DNA of 64,000 bases, taken from Corythucha ciliata (lineage: Eukaryota > Arthropoda > Insecta > Hemiptera > Tingidae). The position numbers and the translations under genes were made by a program. Numbering within the stretch: the first letter of the stretch is position 1; each line of letters begins with the position of its first letter. The notes under the pieces are model-generated. The model saw only the letters and a program-made list of their open reading frames with translations, was not told where the DNA came from and did no database searches. Positions 10,543 to 22,414 of this stretch are shown here, piece by piece. Location of the stretch: assembly GCA_038030265.1 (NCBI GenBank), contig CM075939.1, forward strand, positions 15,171,253-15,235,252, in the 5' to 3' direction.

Positions 10543-10632
10543 AGGGGTGGGCATCAGCTGCCTCACTACGGCTTCGATTTCGTGTCTAGGTAGTGGGCAA
10601 CTGCCCACCCCTGCCCCCTCTGGCTACGCCCA
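10543..10632. mobile_element. Terminal segment of a GGGCGTAGCC-type DNA transposon
   Basis: The segment ends CTCTGGCTACGCCCATG; the reverse complement starts CATGGGCGTAGCCAGAGG and continues GGGGTGGGCA. It matches the left ends near 34943 and 35593 and the right ends near 37460 and 42115. The opposite end of this copy was not located; arrays C and B lie between 9420 and 10500. Confidence 0.6.
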
Positions 10633-10843
10633 TGGTTTACGGCTATAAATGAAAAAAGGCGTGGCCAGGGAAAGGGAAGTGCTCGAATTTTATATCAATA
10701 TGTTACGGGGGGGAACTTGGCGGCCATTTTTAGGTATCGCAGTCAAACTCTGACAGTATGCTCATCCACGTGTTTACTACACGTTCGCCAAGTAGTAAGC
10801 AATTTCGACCGATTTCACGAGAGATATAGGTTGGTCAGTTTCA

Positions 10844-11060
10844 AATGGCCCTGGTTTGGGTTCGGCTTAGCTGATCCCTCGCAGTACGACTGCCAAAGGC
10901 GTCTTCCTGGCGCAAATGGCAGCGTGCTGGACTAGTAATCCAGGAGGTGTGGGTTCAAATCCCGCCGGGGAGCCCATTTTTTCTCGAAGCTTGAATCGTG
11001 TTGGGCTGTGCCCTTCCATCGTCGTCCACAAAGATATAAATATTTAATTATTTAAATACC
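10844..11060 (+). mobile_element. tRNA-derived SINE, copy 2
   Basis: It aligns with copy 1 from ATGGCCCTGG through the tRNA-like module (about 10902-10972, anticodon arm CTGGA-CTAGTAA-TCCAG, box B GGTTCAAATCC) and the tail TTTTTTCTCGAAGCTTGAAT. It ends in AT-rich sequence AATATTTAATTATTTAAA. The conserved 60 bp upstream of the tRNA module is also present. Confidence 0.85.
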
Positions 11061-11501
11061 GGCGACAATATCTATCGAAAAGCTCCAGTCTTTCGTAGCT
11101 GCAAATTTGGTTGTACACTTTTAGTACATGTACAAGAAACACTAAACATTTAGAAGAGGGCGTTTTTTTTTGCCAATGACTCATGTTCATATTGACTGGG
11201 CTGTACGTATAGCGTAGTTGGAGAGTTGATGTCGTATTGTTAAAAGCTCTCTGCTCCTGTTTTAACCATTGCGTTCTTGGAGGAAAAAATAAAATCATGC
11301 AAACATGCACCTCCGCGTCTGCCGCCACGTAAAAAACTCATTTTCAGCAATCAACTAAATATTTCAACCAAAACAACAGAATTAATATACAGAAAAAATA
11401 ATTTATAGTAAACATAAAAAAAGAACTGAAACATTATTAAAACCCAGCGTTATTTGGTTAGTCCTTCACCAATTTTTGTTTTTTCTCAAAGGGACTCTTA
11501 C
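11061..11501. other. Collagen intron, nothing recognised
   Basis: Unique AT-rich sequence between SINE copy 2 and the 27-bp collagen exon. Confidence 0.5.
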
Positions 11502-11528
11502 CAAATAACCTCGGTCTCCTTTTAGCCC
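11502..11528 (-). CDS. Collagen-like gene, exon (27 bp)
   Basis: The nine-residue exon GLKGDRGYL has acceptor TCTGTTTCAG and donor TTG/GTAAGAG, phase 0 at both ends. At 27 bp it is a micro-exon, but both splice sites are strong and the Gly-X-Y register continues from the exon at 11643-11678 into that at 7816-7851. Confidence 0.82.
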
Positions 11529-11642
11529 CTGAAACAGAAATTTTGTCAACAAAAGAGCGGAACCCACTGCGGGAAATAAAACATCAACACGCTTTTTCAT
11601 GCTTCATTAAAAATAAAATAATAACAAATAAAAACAAAATAC

Positions 11643-11678
11643 CGGAAACCCATTTTTTCCAGGGGGACCTGCAGGGCC
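11643..11678 (-). CDS. Collagen-like gene, exon (36 bp)
   Basis: Encodes GPAGPPGKNGFP, four triplets in phase 0. The acceptor is ATTTTCGCAG and the donor CCG/GTATTT. Confidence 0.85.
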
Positions 11679-11845
11679 CTGCGAAAATAAAACACGACAA
11701 AAAATAAAAACAAAGTCTACAGCACGAAGGACTATACGCTACTTAAAATAATAAAAAAGACTGCAGGGAAACAGTGAAATATTAAACTAAATTAAGCCAT
11801 CCTTTTACTTCAAAGTGTTTTTGTTTTTCTTTTTTTTCTACTTAC

Positions 11846-11916
11846 GGATGGACCTGGTTCGCCTGGATCACCTTTTTTGCCTCTCTTCCCTCGCTTTCCT
11901 GGCATTCCAGGAGGAC
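11846..11916 (-). CDS. Collagen-like gene, most 5' clear exon (71 bp)
   Basis: The exon begins with GT completing a Gly codon (phase 1 entry) after acceptor TGTTTATCAG. It encodes PPGMPGKRGKRGKKGDPGEP and then GPS, and ends TCC/GTAAGT in phase 0. The lysine/arginine-rich GKRGKRGKKG could be a proprotein-convertase site, as in the shed ectodomains of transmembrane collagens, or a heparin-binding patch; this is inference. The start of the protein, including any signal or membrane segment, lies further upstream. See the candidate exon at 19752-19807. Confidence 0.88.
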
Positions 11917-13020
11917 CTGATAAACAGAATGAAAACATTATTTTATTATAAAAGCTTAAAAGAGTTGGATCAAAAAACAAGCAAGAAGGAAATAGAGAAT
12001 AAAAAAATCACAACTCGGGTTTCTTGTCTTTTCCAATCGGTCTCTTATATCCTCAGATGCCAGATATTGTCGAAGGGTTGGTTATGCGGCACGGACGGGG
12101 AGGGGGGAGGCGAAAAACATATTTTCTTCAAACTCTCGTCCCCCCTTTGTCTGCAATAAAATACCCTTTTTTCTCCTCGCGCGTTCTTTTTCTTCGATTT
12201 TTGTTTCTCTTCATTGAGTTCCGTGAGAAAGGAGCGATCGTTGTGATGCGTGTCATATATTCAGGGTTTTTTTTTTTCGACCTCTCTTTTTGTCATCCTT
12301 TTACCCGATTTTTCATCCCAACGAATTTCCTAACATTTCTTTTTCTTGTCATTTCGTAGAATTTAACCATTCCAGAAGAGAAGGACCTTGAGAGCAGCAT
12401 TTCAACGGTAATGACATCCAACCCTCCAACCACATTCTAACAATTTATTCACTTCCTCGATAGTTTTCCGAGAAATGAAAAACATTTTAAGGTAATATAT
12501 TACGAGCAGGCTTTCGTACACAAAAGAAATAGGTGAAGGTGTGGTTTCCACGAAATAAGCTTCCTGTTCGAGGAAAACGAGGCACGGAAAAAAATGAATT
12601 TTATTTTTTGGCGGTGAAGAGTGGTGGTGGAGGTGGGGGGTGGGGGTAAAAGAAAAAAATGTGTTGCGAAAAAAATAACCAGAAAAACGAAAAGAAAGAC
12701 GCAGAGATAGAAACACCTACTCTGACATGTTTGCAAATGACGGAGCCCCATGAAAGAATGTGATACCCCATCCCTACCCTATCACCTTTGTTGAAAATGG
12801 ATTGTAATTTAGGTGTCACTTTGAAATATGAATGTCCTTTGGGAGGGCAGATAATTTTTCTTTTCTTTTCGATTCCCTCTTCCACGCTCTATAATATGCA
12901 CGATTTAAAATATCAGCAGTTTTATCTCAGGCTTCTATAGCACAAGAACCCGGGCGTAAAATGTCTAAACATACCGTTTCCCGAGCTAAATTTTAAACCA
13001 ATCCTATAAACTTCTTCTCG
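11917..13020. other. Noncoding, nothing recognised
   Basis: Unique sequence with pyrimidine-rich stretches (12150-12330). Open frames here have neither recognisable domains nor good splice sites. Confidence 0.5.
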
Positions 13021-13024
13021 GGCT

Positions 13025-13480
13025 AGAAAAAGGCAGGAAACTGTCACGAAAGCAATGCAACTGATATTAGGAAACTAGCAAAAAATGCGGGGAAGAAACT
13101 GACGCAAAGGGCAGAACTTTGACAAAGAGGGGAAGAAACTCACATGAAAGGCATAAAATTGTCACGAAAGGCATGAAACTGAAAAAAAAAAAAAAAAAAA
13201 GGCACGAAACTAGGGAAAATATGGCAAACTTACAGCAAAAGGCCGTTAACTGACAATTACCTAAGGGTAGCAAAAAGACAAAAAGGCAGGACACTGTCGA
13301 AAAGGCCTCGAAAGTGACAAGATGGCAGGTAAATGACACTGACTGTGAGAGAGAGGCAGAAAACTGAAATCTCTGAAACTCAATTTTTTGTCAGTTTTCT
13401 GCTCCTCTCTGTCACAGTCATTTTAACCGCCGTCGTTGTCACTTTCCAGCCCTTTTCGACAGTATCCCGCCTTTTTTTTT
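13025..13480. repeat. AAAGGCA-GAAACTG array ending in a large foldback
   Basis: Units of about 25 bp (AAAGGCATGAAACTGACACG type) run from 13025. Arms 13281-13367 and 13391-13475 are imperfect reverse complements, about 80% by eye, separated by about 23 bp, so the array flips orientation at the hairpin centre. Confidence 0.75.
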
Positions 13481-13539
13481 GCCGAGAAAATCGGATAACC
13501 CAGTCAACTTTGCTGTTGAAAAATGTGTTTAACGTCTGA

Positions 13540-14640
13540 TCCGCAAACTTTATGTCTTTGAAGGAGTCAAACCGGTGAAGTTAGTTCTTGAATTGGCCAA
13601 AAGAACGGCATTGTGTTCTGTGTTTGCATGCACGAACTCCGGGAAATTTAGGTTTCGAAAGAGCCCAAACCCACGGATTTACTTTTGTCATGGACCCACA
13701 CCTGTGAAATTGTTTTTATATTATGTCAAGAGGCAATCCCACGGAAACTGGCTTTGAGATAGACGATTTTGCGACATTGTAAGTTTGGATAATCCGCAAA
13801 ATTAGGCTTTGTGAGTGCCAAATCTGCAAAATTTGTGGTTTTGAAAGGGGTGAACCCGTAAAATTGCTTTTGTAGCCCGTCAAGTTAAATGTGGACCTCA
13901 CCCTCCTGTGATAAGCCCCTTTAGCTATTTTTCCTTACTCCCTCCATGGAGCTTCGGCTTGTCAATAACACAGGTAAACAGTGGGACAACCATTTCGGTA
14001 AGGAAAGTAGAGGGAAGAGAAGTTGCAACTAATCGCTAACTAAGCGCTGGCCACGGGTTCATGTTCTTCTTGGTGGGCTATAGGATGAGCTAATCTCTTA
14101 AACTTATGATTTTGAGGGTGTGAAGTCAACGAAGTTAAGCGACCAACCCTGAAACCCCACGAAATTAATATCTATCACGTGCAAATCCGTAGAATTTCGT
14201 TTCACCGAACCGATGGAATTGTTTTTTTTTTTTTTTTGGACGTAGAAACGTCTATAAAATGGTTGGAAGGGTTTCCGACAGAGTTTTAGTGAAACGCCAA
14301 AATATCTCAAGGATTTTTTAATAAGCCAAGGGCAAAATTCGTTCTTGGAAGTAGTCAAACCAGCAAAATTGGGGTCTGTACGTCCAAAATTCACGAAATA
14401 TAGATTTCGTAGAAAGAGCCCAAACACGGAATTATTTGGGCAAACGTCCAATTTGAGGCATGTCTGCGTCTTAATATGTAAGACTGGGCTCAACAGTACT
14501 GCCCCATGTAACTGGTTTTTTTCCGCTAGGCCCAGAATCTGATTAGTTTCGCTTCGAGAAACCAAAAATTTGGCTCCATGACCGAAAAATTTTACTTTTC
14601 AAAACATGATGAAATTGCCCAGTTCATTAACTTGCCAGTT
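13540..14640 (+). repeat. Minisatellite B array
   Basis: Degenerate ACGAAATTGGTTTTGAAAGAGCCAAA-type units, mixed with unique sequence at 13880-14100. Confidence 0.7.
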
Positions 14641-14689
14641 TCACGACGGAATTGTTCAATGTCAATGTGGGGTTGATCCTCGCTATTGA

Positions 14690-15110
14690 GGAAATTTTCG
14701 GTTTAAAAAGTGTCAGTTTATTGAGTAAATCGTCAGTTGTATAAGGAAATTGTCAATTTTATGAGAAAATTGTCAATTTTATGAGGAAATTGTCATTTTA
14801 CATCCGTATCCTTCATGATGAAATTGCCATTTTCGTGGGAATTTTCTATTTTATAAAGAGATCGTCACTTTGATTAGGATATTGTGAATTTCAAGAGGAA
14901 ATCGTATCTAGGTATTATAAGGAATCGTATAGGTATTTATAAGGAAATTGTCCGTTTCATGAGGAAATTGTCATTTTTTTTTTCAGGAAATTGTCAATTA
15001 GAACCAAAAATTGACAATTTTCTAGGAAAATTGGCAGTATTGTAAGAAAATAGTCAAGTTTATAGAAATGTTTTAAATTTTATGAGAATATTGTCAATTT
15101 TATTAGGAAA
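14690..15110 (+). repeat. Minisatellite D, about 20 bp unit
   Basis: Units of the form AGGAAATTGTCAATTTTATG are repeated about 20 times. The same family occurs inverted at 23275-23910 and 24030-24320. Confidence 0.85.
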
Positions 15111-15369
15111 TAATTGTTAGTTTTTAAAAAAGAAATTAGTGAAGTACTAATTTCCGAAGAAATACACTACCTAAGTTTTTGGTCAGGAAAAAATGTTTAC
15201 CACTCACCCTCAAACTTTTCCTGTGTACGTTTTAACATGAGATACGATTTCTGGAATATCCGCCCGCCATCCGGGCTATATCTTGTCCTAGGATTGCTCG
15301 AAAAAACTCATTCTTTCGCACATAGACTCCATTTGGGATCTGGTTGGTCCTAACATCTAACTCCCTGGG

Positions 15370-16480
15370 TTTTTATGGGCCAAAAGCCGGTCCAAAATGG
15401 GGATTTTCAATGGTTTTGAAATCGTAGGGGTTTTGGGCGTCGATTTTCATGTTTTTTCTAGGCGGATCTGGCTATAATAAATTCATGTGTAAAATTTGCA
15501 GCGTTTTTGTTTAGTTTTAGCCTCAAACGCAAGATACCCGGATTTGCTTTTTTCCGTTTTAAGCCGGGATTCAGTGATTTTCCCCAATTTTAGCTACGGG
15601 TTAGAACTTTTTCTCAATTTTGGTAGCGCAGCAGCGTTTCTATCGCTTGTATTAGCGATTTTCCTCAATTTTAACCTCGAATTGATGATTTCCCCATTTT
15701 AAGCTGCAGATTAGCTATTTTTCCATTTTTAGCAGCGAATTAGTACTTCATGTCAATTTGAGCTGAAAATTAGTGTTTTTCTTAATTTTAGCCACGTTGT
15801 TTTTTTTAGATTAGCGTAAGCAATTTGTTTGTAATTTCTGCTATGGATTACCGCTCTTTTTCAGTTTGAGCCTCGAATCTTTCAGAAGCTACGAATTTGC
15901 GTTTTCTCAATTTCAGCCACGAAATAGCGATTTTTTCATATGTATTAGCGAATTAACGTTTTTCCTAAACCTTATCCGTGAATTAGCGGTTTTTCTCAAT
16001 TTCAGTTGTGAAATAGCGCTTTCTGCTAATTTTACAGCGAATTAGCCCCTATTCTCTTTTTTATACGCAAATAGGCGATTTTTCGCAATTTTAGTTGTGA
16101 ATATGCCATTTTTGCCAAATTTTAACCCGAATTAGCGTTGTTTTCGTCAATATTAGCCGCGATTTTCCACTTGTTCAGCCTTGATTTACTAGCGCGTATT
16201 CTTAATTTGCCGAGGGCTTGGTCCAAAAGTGACACTTTTGTGTTGATTATTTGTGTTGATTATTAATTGTGGCAATTAACTCTACAATTTAGACGTGGAA
16301 TGGCCGCCATACACGGCAAATGGACGATTTTTTCTCAATTTTTGTCTGGAAGTTGCATCATGAGATCACACGAACCAGCGCTTTTACGTGCAGTTTTAGC
16401 CACGAATATTAGCGCTTTTTCCTAAGTTTTTGCCGCGTCAGCAAGTTGCGAATTGTCGATCAGTGCATTGAGTGCGCTTA
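15370..16480 (-). repeat. Minisatellite C array, inverted orientation
   Basis: Units of the form GCGAATTAGCGATTTTTCTC followed by AATTTTAGCC, the reverse complement of the 9420-10030 family. Confidence 0.85.
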
Positions 16481-16489
16481 GGGACGTAA

Positions 16490-16960
16490 TGAAACTGAGG
16501 ACGGTGTATTTTTTCTATTTAAACCGCGAACTTTCCTCAAGAAGGCGCGAATATTCTGTATTTGAACTACCAAAATAGCACTCTCGGGGGCTCAATCGAA
16601 TATTCAGCCCACTCTCATTGCTGATATCACTTGTTACGTTATATTCTCCAATCTCCAGGTCAGATATCGACTGCAATTCGTAGAAAGGAACCAAATCCCT
16701 GTCCAACCTTTTCACATACCTACATCCATGAATTTAAAACCTAAAAACCCTTGGTCCTCCCTCCTCGCCAACTACCTCGGTATAAGCTTCTGGGTAGACC
16801 ATCCCTCGAGGACCATTATCGCTACGACACTGACTACAAACTGGAACCAATCGCTTCAGCGCCATAGAAGCGCTATCGCGGAGGTGAATAAGTCTTTTTT
16901 TGACTATATTATTCTGACCCGTTTAAAATAAAATCCCTCTTTTTTTTTTATCCTTGTCGC
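16490..16960 (-). other. Unique segment with one protein-like open frame
   Basis: The minus strand at 16515-16715 encodes FYELQSISDLEIGEYNVTSD followed by ISNESGLNIRLSPRECYFGSS. The composition is protein-like, and the RLSPRECYF phrase recalls the extracellular loop of DEG/ENaC channels. No splice sites or second exon were found, so it may be a gene fragment or chance. Confidence 0.2.
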
Positions 16961-19740
16961 CAAAAAATATTGCGAAGTCTCTCATAAAGCGTGACAAGGG
17001 TTTGACAAGGTCAGCGTCACCTTTTTTTCTCCTTCCATTTTTTTTTTCTCGAGGAAAAAAGCGCAGATGGTAACGAGATATTGGGTTCAAACCATCCACC
17101 AACCACCCCTACCAATCCGTTTACTTGGCTTCTATCCTGATAATGTATAAAACTCAATTTTCTGATTCGGGAGTCTGAAGAATGGATGATGGAGGATGGG
17201 GGTGAATGGGAAGGGGTTCAATGTTGCCGAGTGTTGAGAGAGAGAGAGAGTGAGAGTGAGCGAGTGAGTGAGAGGAAAAAAAATCAAAGAGAAGGGTGAG
17301 TGAAAGTCCGAAGGGGTGAGTTATTGACCGAAAAAAAGCTTCAATCGTGTTTCATTCTCAACTCTCAAAGGACAAAGTTCCGTTTTTTAGAGCAAGACTA
17401 TTGCGCAGTGTTGGTTTTTAGCCTAACTTTTTGTCTCACCGCACAATAATAAACACTTTGTTTTCCTCGTAATTTCAAATAAAACGGGAGAGAGGCTGTT
17501 GCGGCTATTTATAAGGGCAATTAACTCTGGGTGAAAGTCAGCTTTTTAGATGTTTCATGTGGGAACGCTCCCGGGATAATTAAGTTTCCAAGAACCCCTG
17601 TGTCTCTTTTTCCAAAATAGGTTGGAAACTTCTCTCTCATTCTAATACAATCGCATCCCTTGCTTGGTTTGAACATCAAGCCCGTACTATGCTGTCGATT
17701 CCAATGTGGTGTATTGTTGGAAGGGGGGGTGTCCCAAGGGAGAAGATCGTAAAGTGTTTTTCGGTGCGGCGGCGTTGGAGCTCAATAAAAGCTAGGTGGA
17801 ATCGGTAAAGATTTGCAAAGGACTTAGGTGGTTGGGATCTAAAAAAAAAGGGTTATAAAGTAAAGCGTGAACGGGGTGAATTTTATCAAGGATTTCATTG
17901 TCGGGGGCAGAGAATTCCCTGAAATTATATAATTTAGTATCTCCCTTGAAGCGACCGCTTTTATTTTTGATTTCAAGAAAACAACAACACTTTAGAATGC
18001 AAGCAATTTATTGATGCAAGCCTCTATCCAAGAACCATCCTATCCCCATTCCACAATAACCGTTCATAGCCTTTGAAGCATACAATTCGAATTGGGTTAA
18101 TGTTCGTCGGAACTCAGAGCCATTCTGGCGTGTATTTTAGTTTGAAATCATCTCCAATAGCATTGTCCGATAGTCATTATTAACTACGGCCTCATGAATT
18201 GAAGTTAACTTTTCCAAGTAGTTTTATTGCAATGACGGCCTAGTTTAATTAACCAGAGAACGCGCCAAGTTTTCAAAGGCAGAAAAATTATTATCGAAGT
18301 AATCCCCGACTACTTCCCAAATTACCATAGTAGTTTCATATAATCTTATCTCTCTTCAAAACTGCCTTTCAAGACAAAAGGTGAGCGCTATGAAGCCCTG
18401 CAGGGGTGGTGAGGGTTGGGGGGGAGGTAAGTGAGCTAAGAAAATCGTGTTGACGTTGCACATATAGCGTTAACACCGACAACGCGAAATAGCGACTAAA
18501 TTCTATTATTCCCTTACTTCACATCCCTCCCAACCTTTTTACACACAAGCACCGACGATTAAACCCCTTCTTACTCGATTACAAATCCAGTTAAAAGTTG
18601 AAGCCATTTTAGACTCTCTTTTAAGCGCAAGTCTTCACACACATTCGTAAAGCTTAAAAAGAGATCTCTTGGAGCGCAAACACGTGAGCCACGTTAAGAT
18701 CTGATCTTGTCGGACGTTCATTTTGAACAACTTACATACAAAATAAAGCGCATTGATCCGGGAAATTTCAGTAATTTTCCTTCATTGCACTACATTAAGC
18801 GTAAAAACAGTCAAGAGTAACCTTTTCGACTTCCGAGTTTCTCATTAACATGTAAATTTAAGAGACCAGAAGGGCCCCACGCTGCTATAGTTAAAAGCCA
18901 ACAGCGAGAAAGAAAATTCGATATTATGCAAATTAAATAATTCTCCGATGATTGTTGTTTCTTCCCAGTGGCAAAAGCTTGCCACCTTGAAAACAGTTTG
19001 CGGTTATTTCTTAAGGAAAATACTCGAACAAAAAAGTTTCTCTTTCATGTCATTTCCTTATGTCAATTGGTGGGTTTTCGTTCAATAATTTAAATGCAAA
19101 TTATTCAAGAGTCGAAGTGTTCTAGGGTTGGAAGCATAGAATACTTAAATAACTCCTTGTCTCTCCAGAAATTAATTTTAAATTAAATTAATTAAAAAAT
19201 AACTTTGACATTTCTTTGACCCTTGAGGCATTGGTAACTTTTTTTTGTCTGTTTTATTTTTTTTTCTTCTTATTCTTTCTCTAACGAGGTTCCGTCATAA
19301 AGTAAGTCGAGAGCTGCCATCCACAGGATTTTGAAATAAATAACTATACACGCCGCGGGGGTGGCGGCGGTGGGGTTAGATGGCAGAGATAGGCGTATGA
19401 TATAGGGTTGTAGGTGTGGAGGGTGTAGAAATGCCTTTCAGCTTGGGTGGGCTAGACGCATCGTATAAACTGCCTGGGATGTGCGTAGTCACCGGTAGTT
19501 TCTCAAATTGGATGATGGAAAGCGTTGATAGAAAAAAAAAAAAAAAAAGTCAAAAAGGGAGAAATATGACAGTGAGAGCAGCTAGCGAATAAGAGGATAA
19601 AATTTATAAGAAGATTTGAGGAAAATAGGAAAGTTTAGAAGGAAATCTCGGTGATTTACATTTGATTAAAGCTCCTGAATTCATCGTATTCTTCACCGAA
19701 AGATTTACTTATTTCTATTTCGTCGCCGTGAAAAAAAGCA
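16961..19740. other. Long unique noncoding stretch
   Basis: Nearly 3 kb free of the minisatellites that fill the rest of the window, with AT-rich unique sequence and a GAGAGTGAG microsatellite at 17238-17273. No gene is recognised. In this window an array-free stretch of this size may contain regulatory sequence. Confidence 0.4.
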
Positions 19741-19751
19741 GTTGGGTTTAC

Positions 19752-19807
19752 CTGCGGCGGATTCGTTTTTTTTTTCCAAAGGACCAAAGCTGGGCTGCGC
19801 AATCCGT
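19752..19807 (-). CDS. Candidate upstream exon of the collagen-like gene
   Basis: The minus strand shows a strong donor GCCGCAG/GTAAAC. The frame RIAQPSFGPLEKKNESAAG ends in phase 1, which is exactly what the exon at 11846-11916 needs on entry. A possible acceptor is ATAAGTAAG. The sequence itself has no collagen signature, so the link rests on phase and donor strength only. Confidence 0.3.
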
Positions 19808-19999
19808 CTTACTTATATAAACATTTTAAATAACAATTGGGCACTATCAACACTGTCCAGACTGACAGACATAAAAAACGTTCAATTCTTCTGATGACAT
19901 TGAGCTCTAAGCTTTTGACCCACTTGTGAACAAATTTGTTCGTGTGAAATAATAAGAAACAGACACACGACGAATTTAAGGCTCGGCGCACAACCAGCA

Positions 20000-20590
20000 G
20001 ATTTCGCAGGGTTAGCTATTCAAAAAAACCCATTTCCGGGTTTTCCACTTATACGTAGGACCTATACAAAAACTAAATTTCACGAGTTAGCTCTAGTCTC
20101 GAGCACTAAATTGCTCGAGTCTCGAGCATTTTCGAGAACCAAATTTCGCTGGTTTGACTGGTGCCGCAAAACAAAATAGTGTTGGTGAGGTGGGGGGGGG
20201 GTCTGATTTCAAAACCAATTTTCCCAAACTTAAGGTTGGACTTTTTCAAAATCCAACTTCAAGGGGGGATAGTTTCTAGAGGCAATTTCGTGGCTAAAAA
20301 TTATAGAATTAAGAAAAATCAATCAGTCGCGGCTAAAATGAAGTAAAAGCTAAAATACGCGGTTAAAATTGAGACTATACGATCATTCACGGTTTCTGGA
20401 GTCAACTTCCTGAGTATAGAGGAAAAAACAGGGAGGACAGAATATGATTTGAGAAACACGTTTTGAACTAAATGAAAAGGCTTCTGGGATTTTCGGTGAG
20501 CAGAAATCAGGAGGTACACAAAATGCACAACCCAGCCATCTCAAATATGATCGGGAGGGGGTACATTGAAGAGCGTTCCTAAGCCCCTGC
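20000..20590. repeat. Decayed B/C units and noncoding
   Basis: Scattered GAAATTTGG and GGCTAAAATTGAG units without a clean array; a G10 tract lies at 20192-20201. Confidence 0.45.
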
Positions 20591-20593
20591 AGT

Positions 20594-20725
20594 TAGTGAT
20601 GCACCGAGACCGAGAAAAAGTCTCGGTCTCGTCGCGGTCTCGGATTTCGAGATTGCATTTTTCGGACCGAGACCGAGACTAAGTCTCATTTTCTCGAGAC
20701 TTAGTCTCGGTCTCGGTGTGATCCA
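20594..20725. mobile_element. Palindromic hAT-like MITE rich in GAGACCGAGA/TCTCGGTCTC
   Basis: The segment starts TAGTGATGCACCGAGACCGA, a typical hAT terminus, and ends CTCGGTCTCGGTGTGATCC, close to its reverse complement. Between them are multiple complementary copies of GTCTCGG and CCGAGAC, so the whole 132 bp can fold into a hairpin. Confidence 0.65.
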
Positions 20726-20989
20726 AAAAGCACGATGCATATAGTGCCGGTACAGATCTTTCTACACAACAAATGAACTCAATCTAATGCTCCCCCCTCC
20801 GAAAACCGGTTTTGGTCTTTAGCCCGGACCGAAGACCGGCCCGAATTCGATTCGTTTCGTGCAGAAATAGCGTCTCTCTAATTTCTCAAGCTTGGAATAC
20901 TCTGACCTACACACATAGCATCAAGTATCAAAGGGCGAATCGGAGACATTTTATGGGGGGGGGGGGATCGAAAACCCTCCCATAGAATA

Positions 20990-22130
20990 ACCTAGCGCCG
21001 CAAAATGGCAAAACTGACGATTCGTGCCTTGAAAATGACTATTTCTGCATAGAAAATTAGCTTTCACAGCTCTGTGAAACAGCCAAAATGACTTCACACG
21101 CCTTAAAAATGGCTAAACTGACGATTCGTACAACCATGAAAATATCATGGTTCCCATTCTGAAAATGAACAAACTGGCGATTCCTGCTCTAAACTAAAAA
21201 AAGCTAAACTGACTCTACGCGTCCCGAAAATGTCTGAACAGATTATTCCCGCCCCGAAATAATTTGCGCGCAAAGAATGGCCAAAATAACCAATCGTGCC
21301 AAATTGGCTTGACGGGACTGATTGCACCCTAAAAGTAGCAAAACTGAAGATTCGCGCCCTGAAAATGACCAAGCTTACTTTAGGAGCTATAAAAATGGTT
21401 AATGCCTATCCCTGAAATGGCAAAATAAACCAGTCGCGGGCCAAAAATGGCCGAACTGACCATTCTTGCCTTGGTGTGACGTCCTATTAGTGCCTATAAA
21501 TGACAAAACTCATGACTATGCGTCCTAAAACTGGCCAAACTGATTGTCCAAGCCATGAAATCGGCAAAACTGACTCCATGCGAACCAAAGGTAGCTTAAC
21601 TGAAGATTCGCGCCTTGAAAGTGCCTTAAAACAGACGATTCCTATCATTAGATTGGACAAACTGACCATTCGCGCCGATAAAACTGGAAATTACTCGCTC
21701 TTAAAATAACGATAAAATTAACGAAAAACAGTAAAACTGGCTATTTGGACCCCAAAATTGGTAAAACTAACTCTATGCGGCACCTTTAATGGCTAAACTG
21801 ACGATTCGCGCTTTGTAAGGCTCTAAACCGGATCGCCAAAAGTGGCCAAACTGAACCTTCACGCATTGAAAATGTCTAAACTGACGATTCGTGCTCTAAA
21901 AATAGCAAAACTGGCTTTTAAGCCCTATAACATACTCGTACCAGCAGGTCCTAAAATGGCCTAACTGATCATCTGTGCCCCACAGAGGTACAGACGATTC
22001 GCGCCTTCAAGTGGCCATCTTCGCATCTTCAAAGTCGCACCCAAAAAAGTGTCAATCATGGCTATTCTTGTCCTTCAAACGATACAACTGACCACTAGCA
22101 TTCGTGCCCAGAGGAATGAAATGACCATTC
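20990..22130 (+). repeat. Minisatellite E, about 30-31 bp unit
   Basis: Units of the form AAAATGGCCAAACTGACGAT followed by TCGCGCCCTG. The array is bordered by a G12 tract (20955-20966) and a C10 tract (22130-22139). The family recurs inverted at 50660-51560, 54640-55080 and 59600-60360. Confidence 0.85.
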
Positions 22131-22394
22131 CCCCCCCCCTCCCGGAATAGGACCGTTTCCAGCTTAATAACCGATTGAACCCCTCCTCCGCTGTTGATTA
22201 CAGCAACACTGACAGTACTAACTTGTTCGCGCTAAATGCCTTGACCGGCTATTCGCAAGGCAGTTTATGGCGTGAAAATACAAGTTTTGGGGCTGGATAC
22301 ATTATTCTGGAGATTTCACGACTTCCCCGGCTTTTCTGGAGCCTTGAACCCATCGAGTGCTTTTCCACAGGTGAGGGCTCAAGCCCCCTGAGCC

Positions 22395-22413
22395 CCTTGC
22401 TGGATCCGCGCAT
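22395..22413. mobile_element. Terminal segment of a GCGGATCCAG-type element
   Basis: CTTGCTGGATCCGCGCATG is the reverse complement of a GCGCGGATCCAG start, as found at 22800. It lies about 260 bp after the end of the minisatellite E array and may be the right end of an element containing it. Confidence 0.45.
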
Positions 22414-22414
22414 G

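Noticed and set aside
16515..16715. DEG/ENaC channel exon (RLSPRECYF)
   Set aside because: A single short phrase of similarity in an isolated frame; too weak to call a gene.
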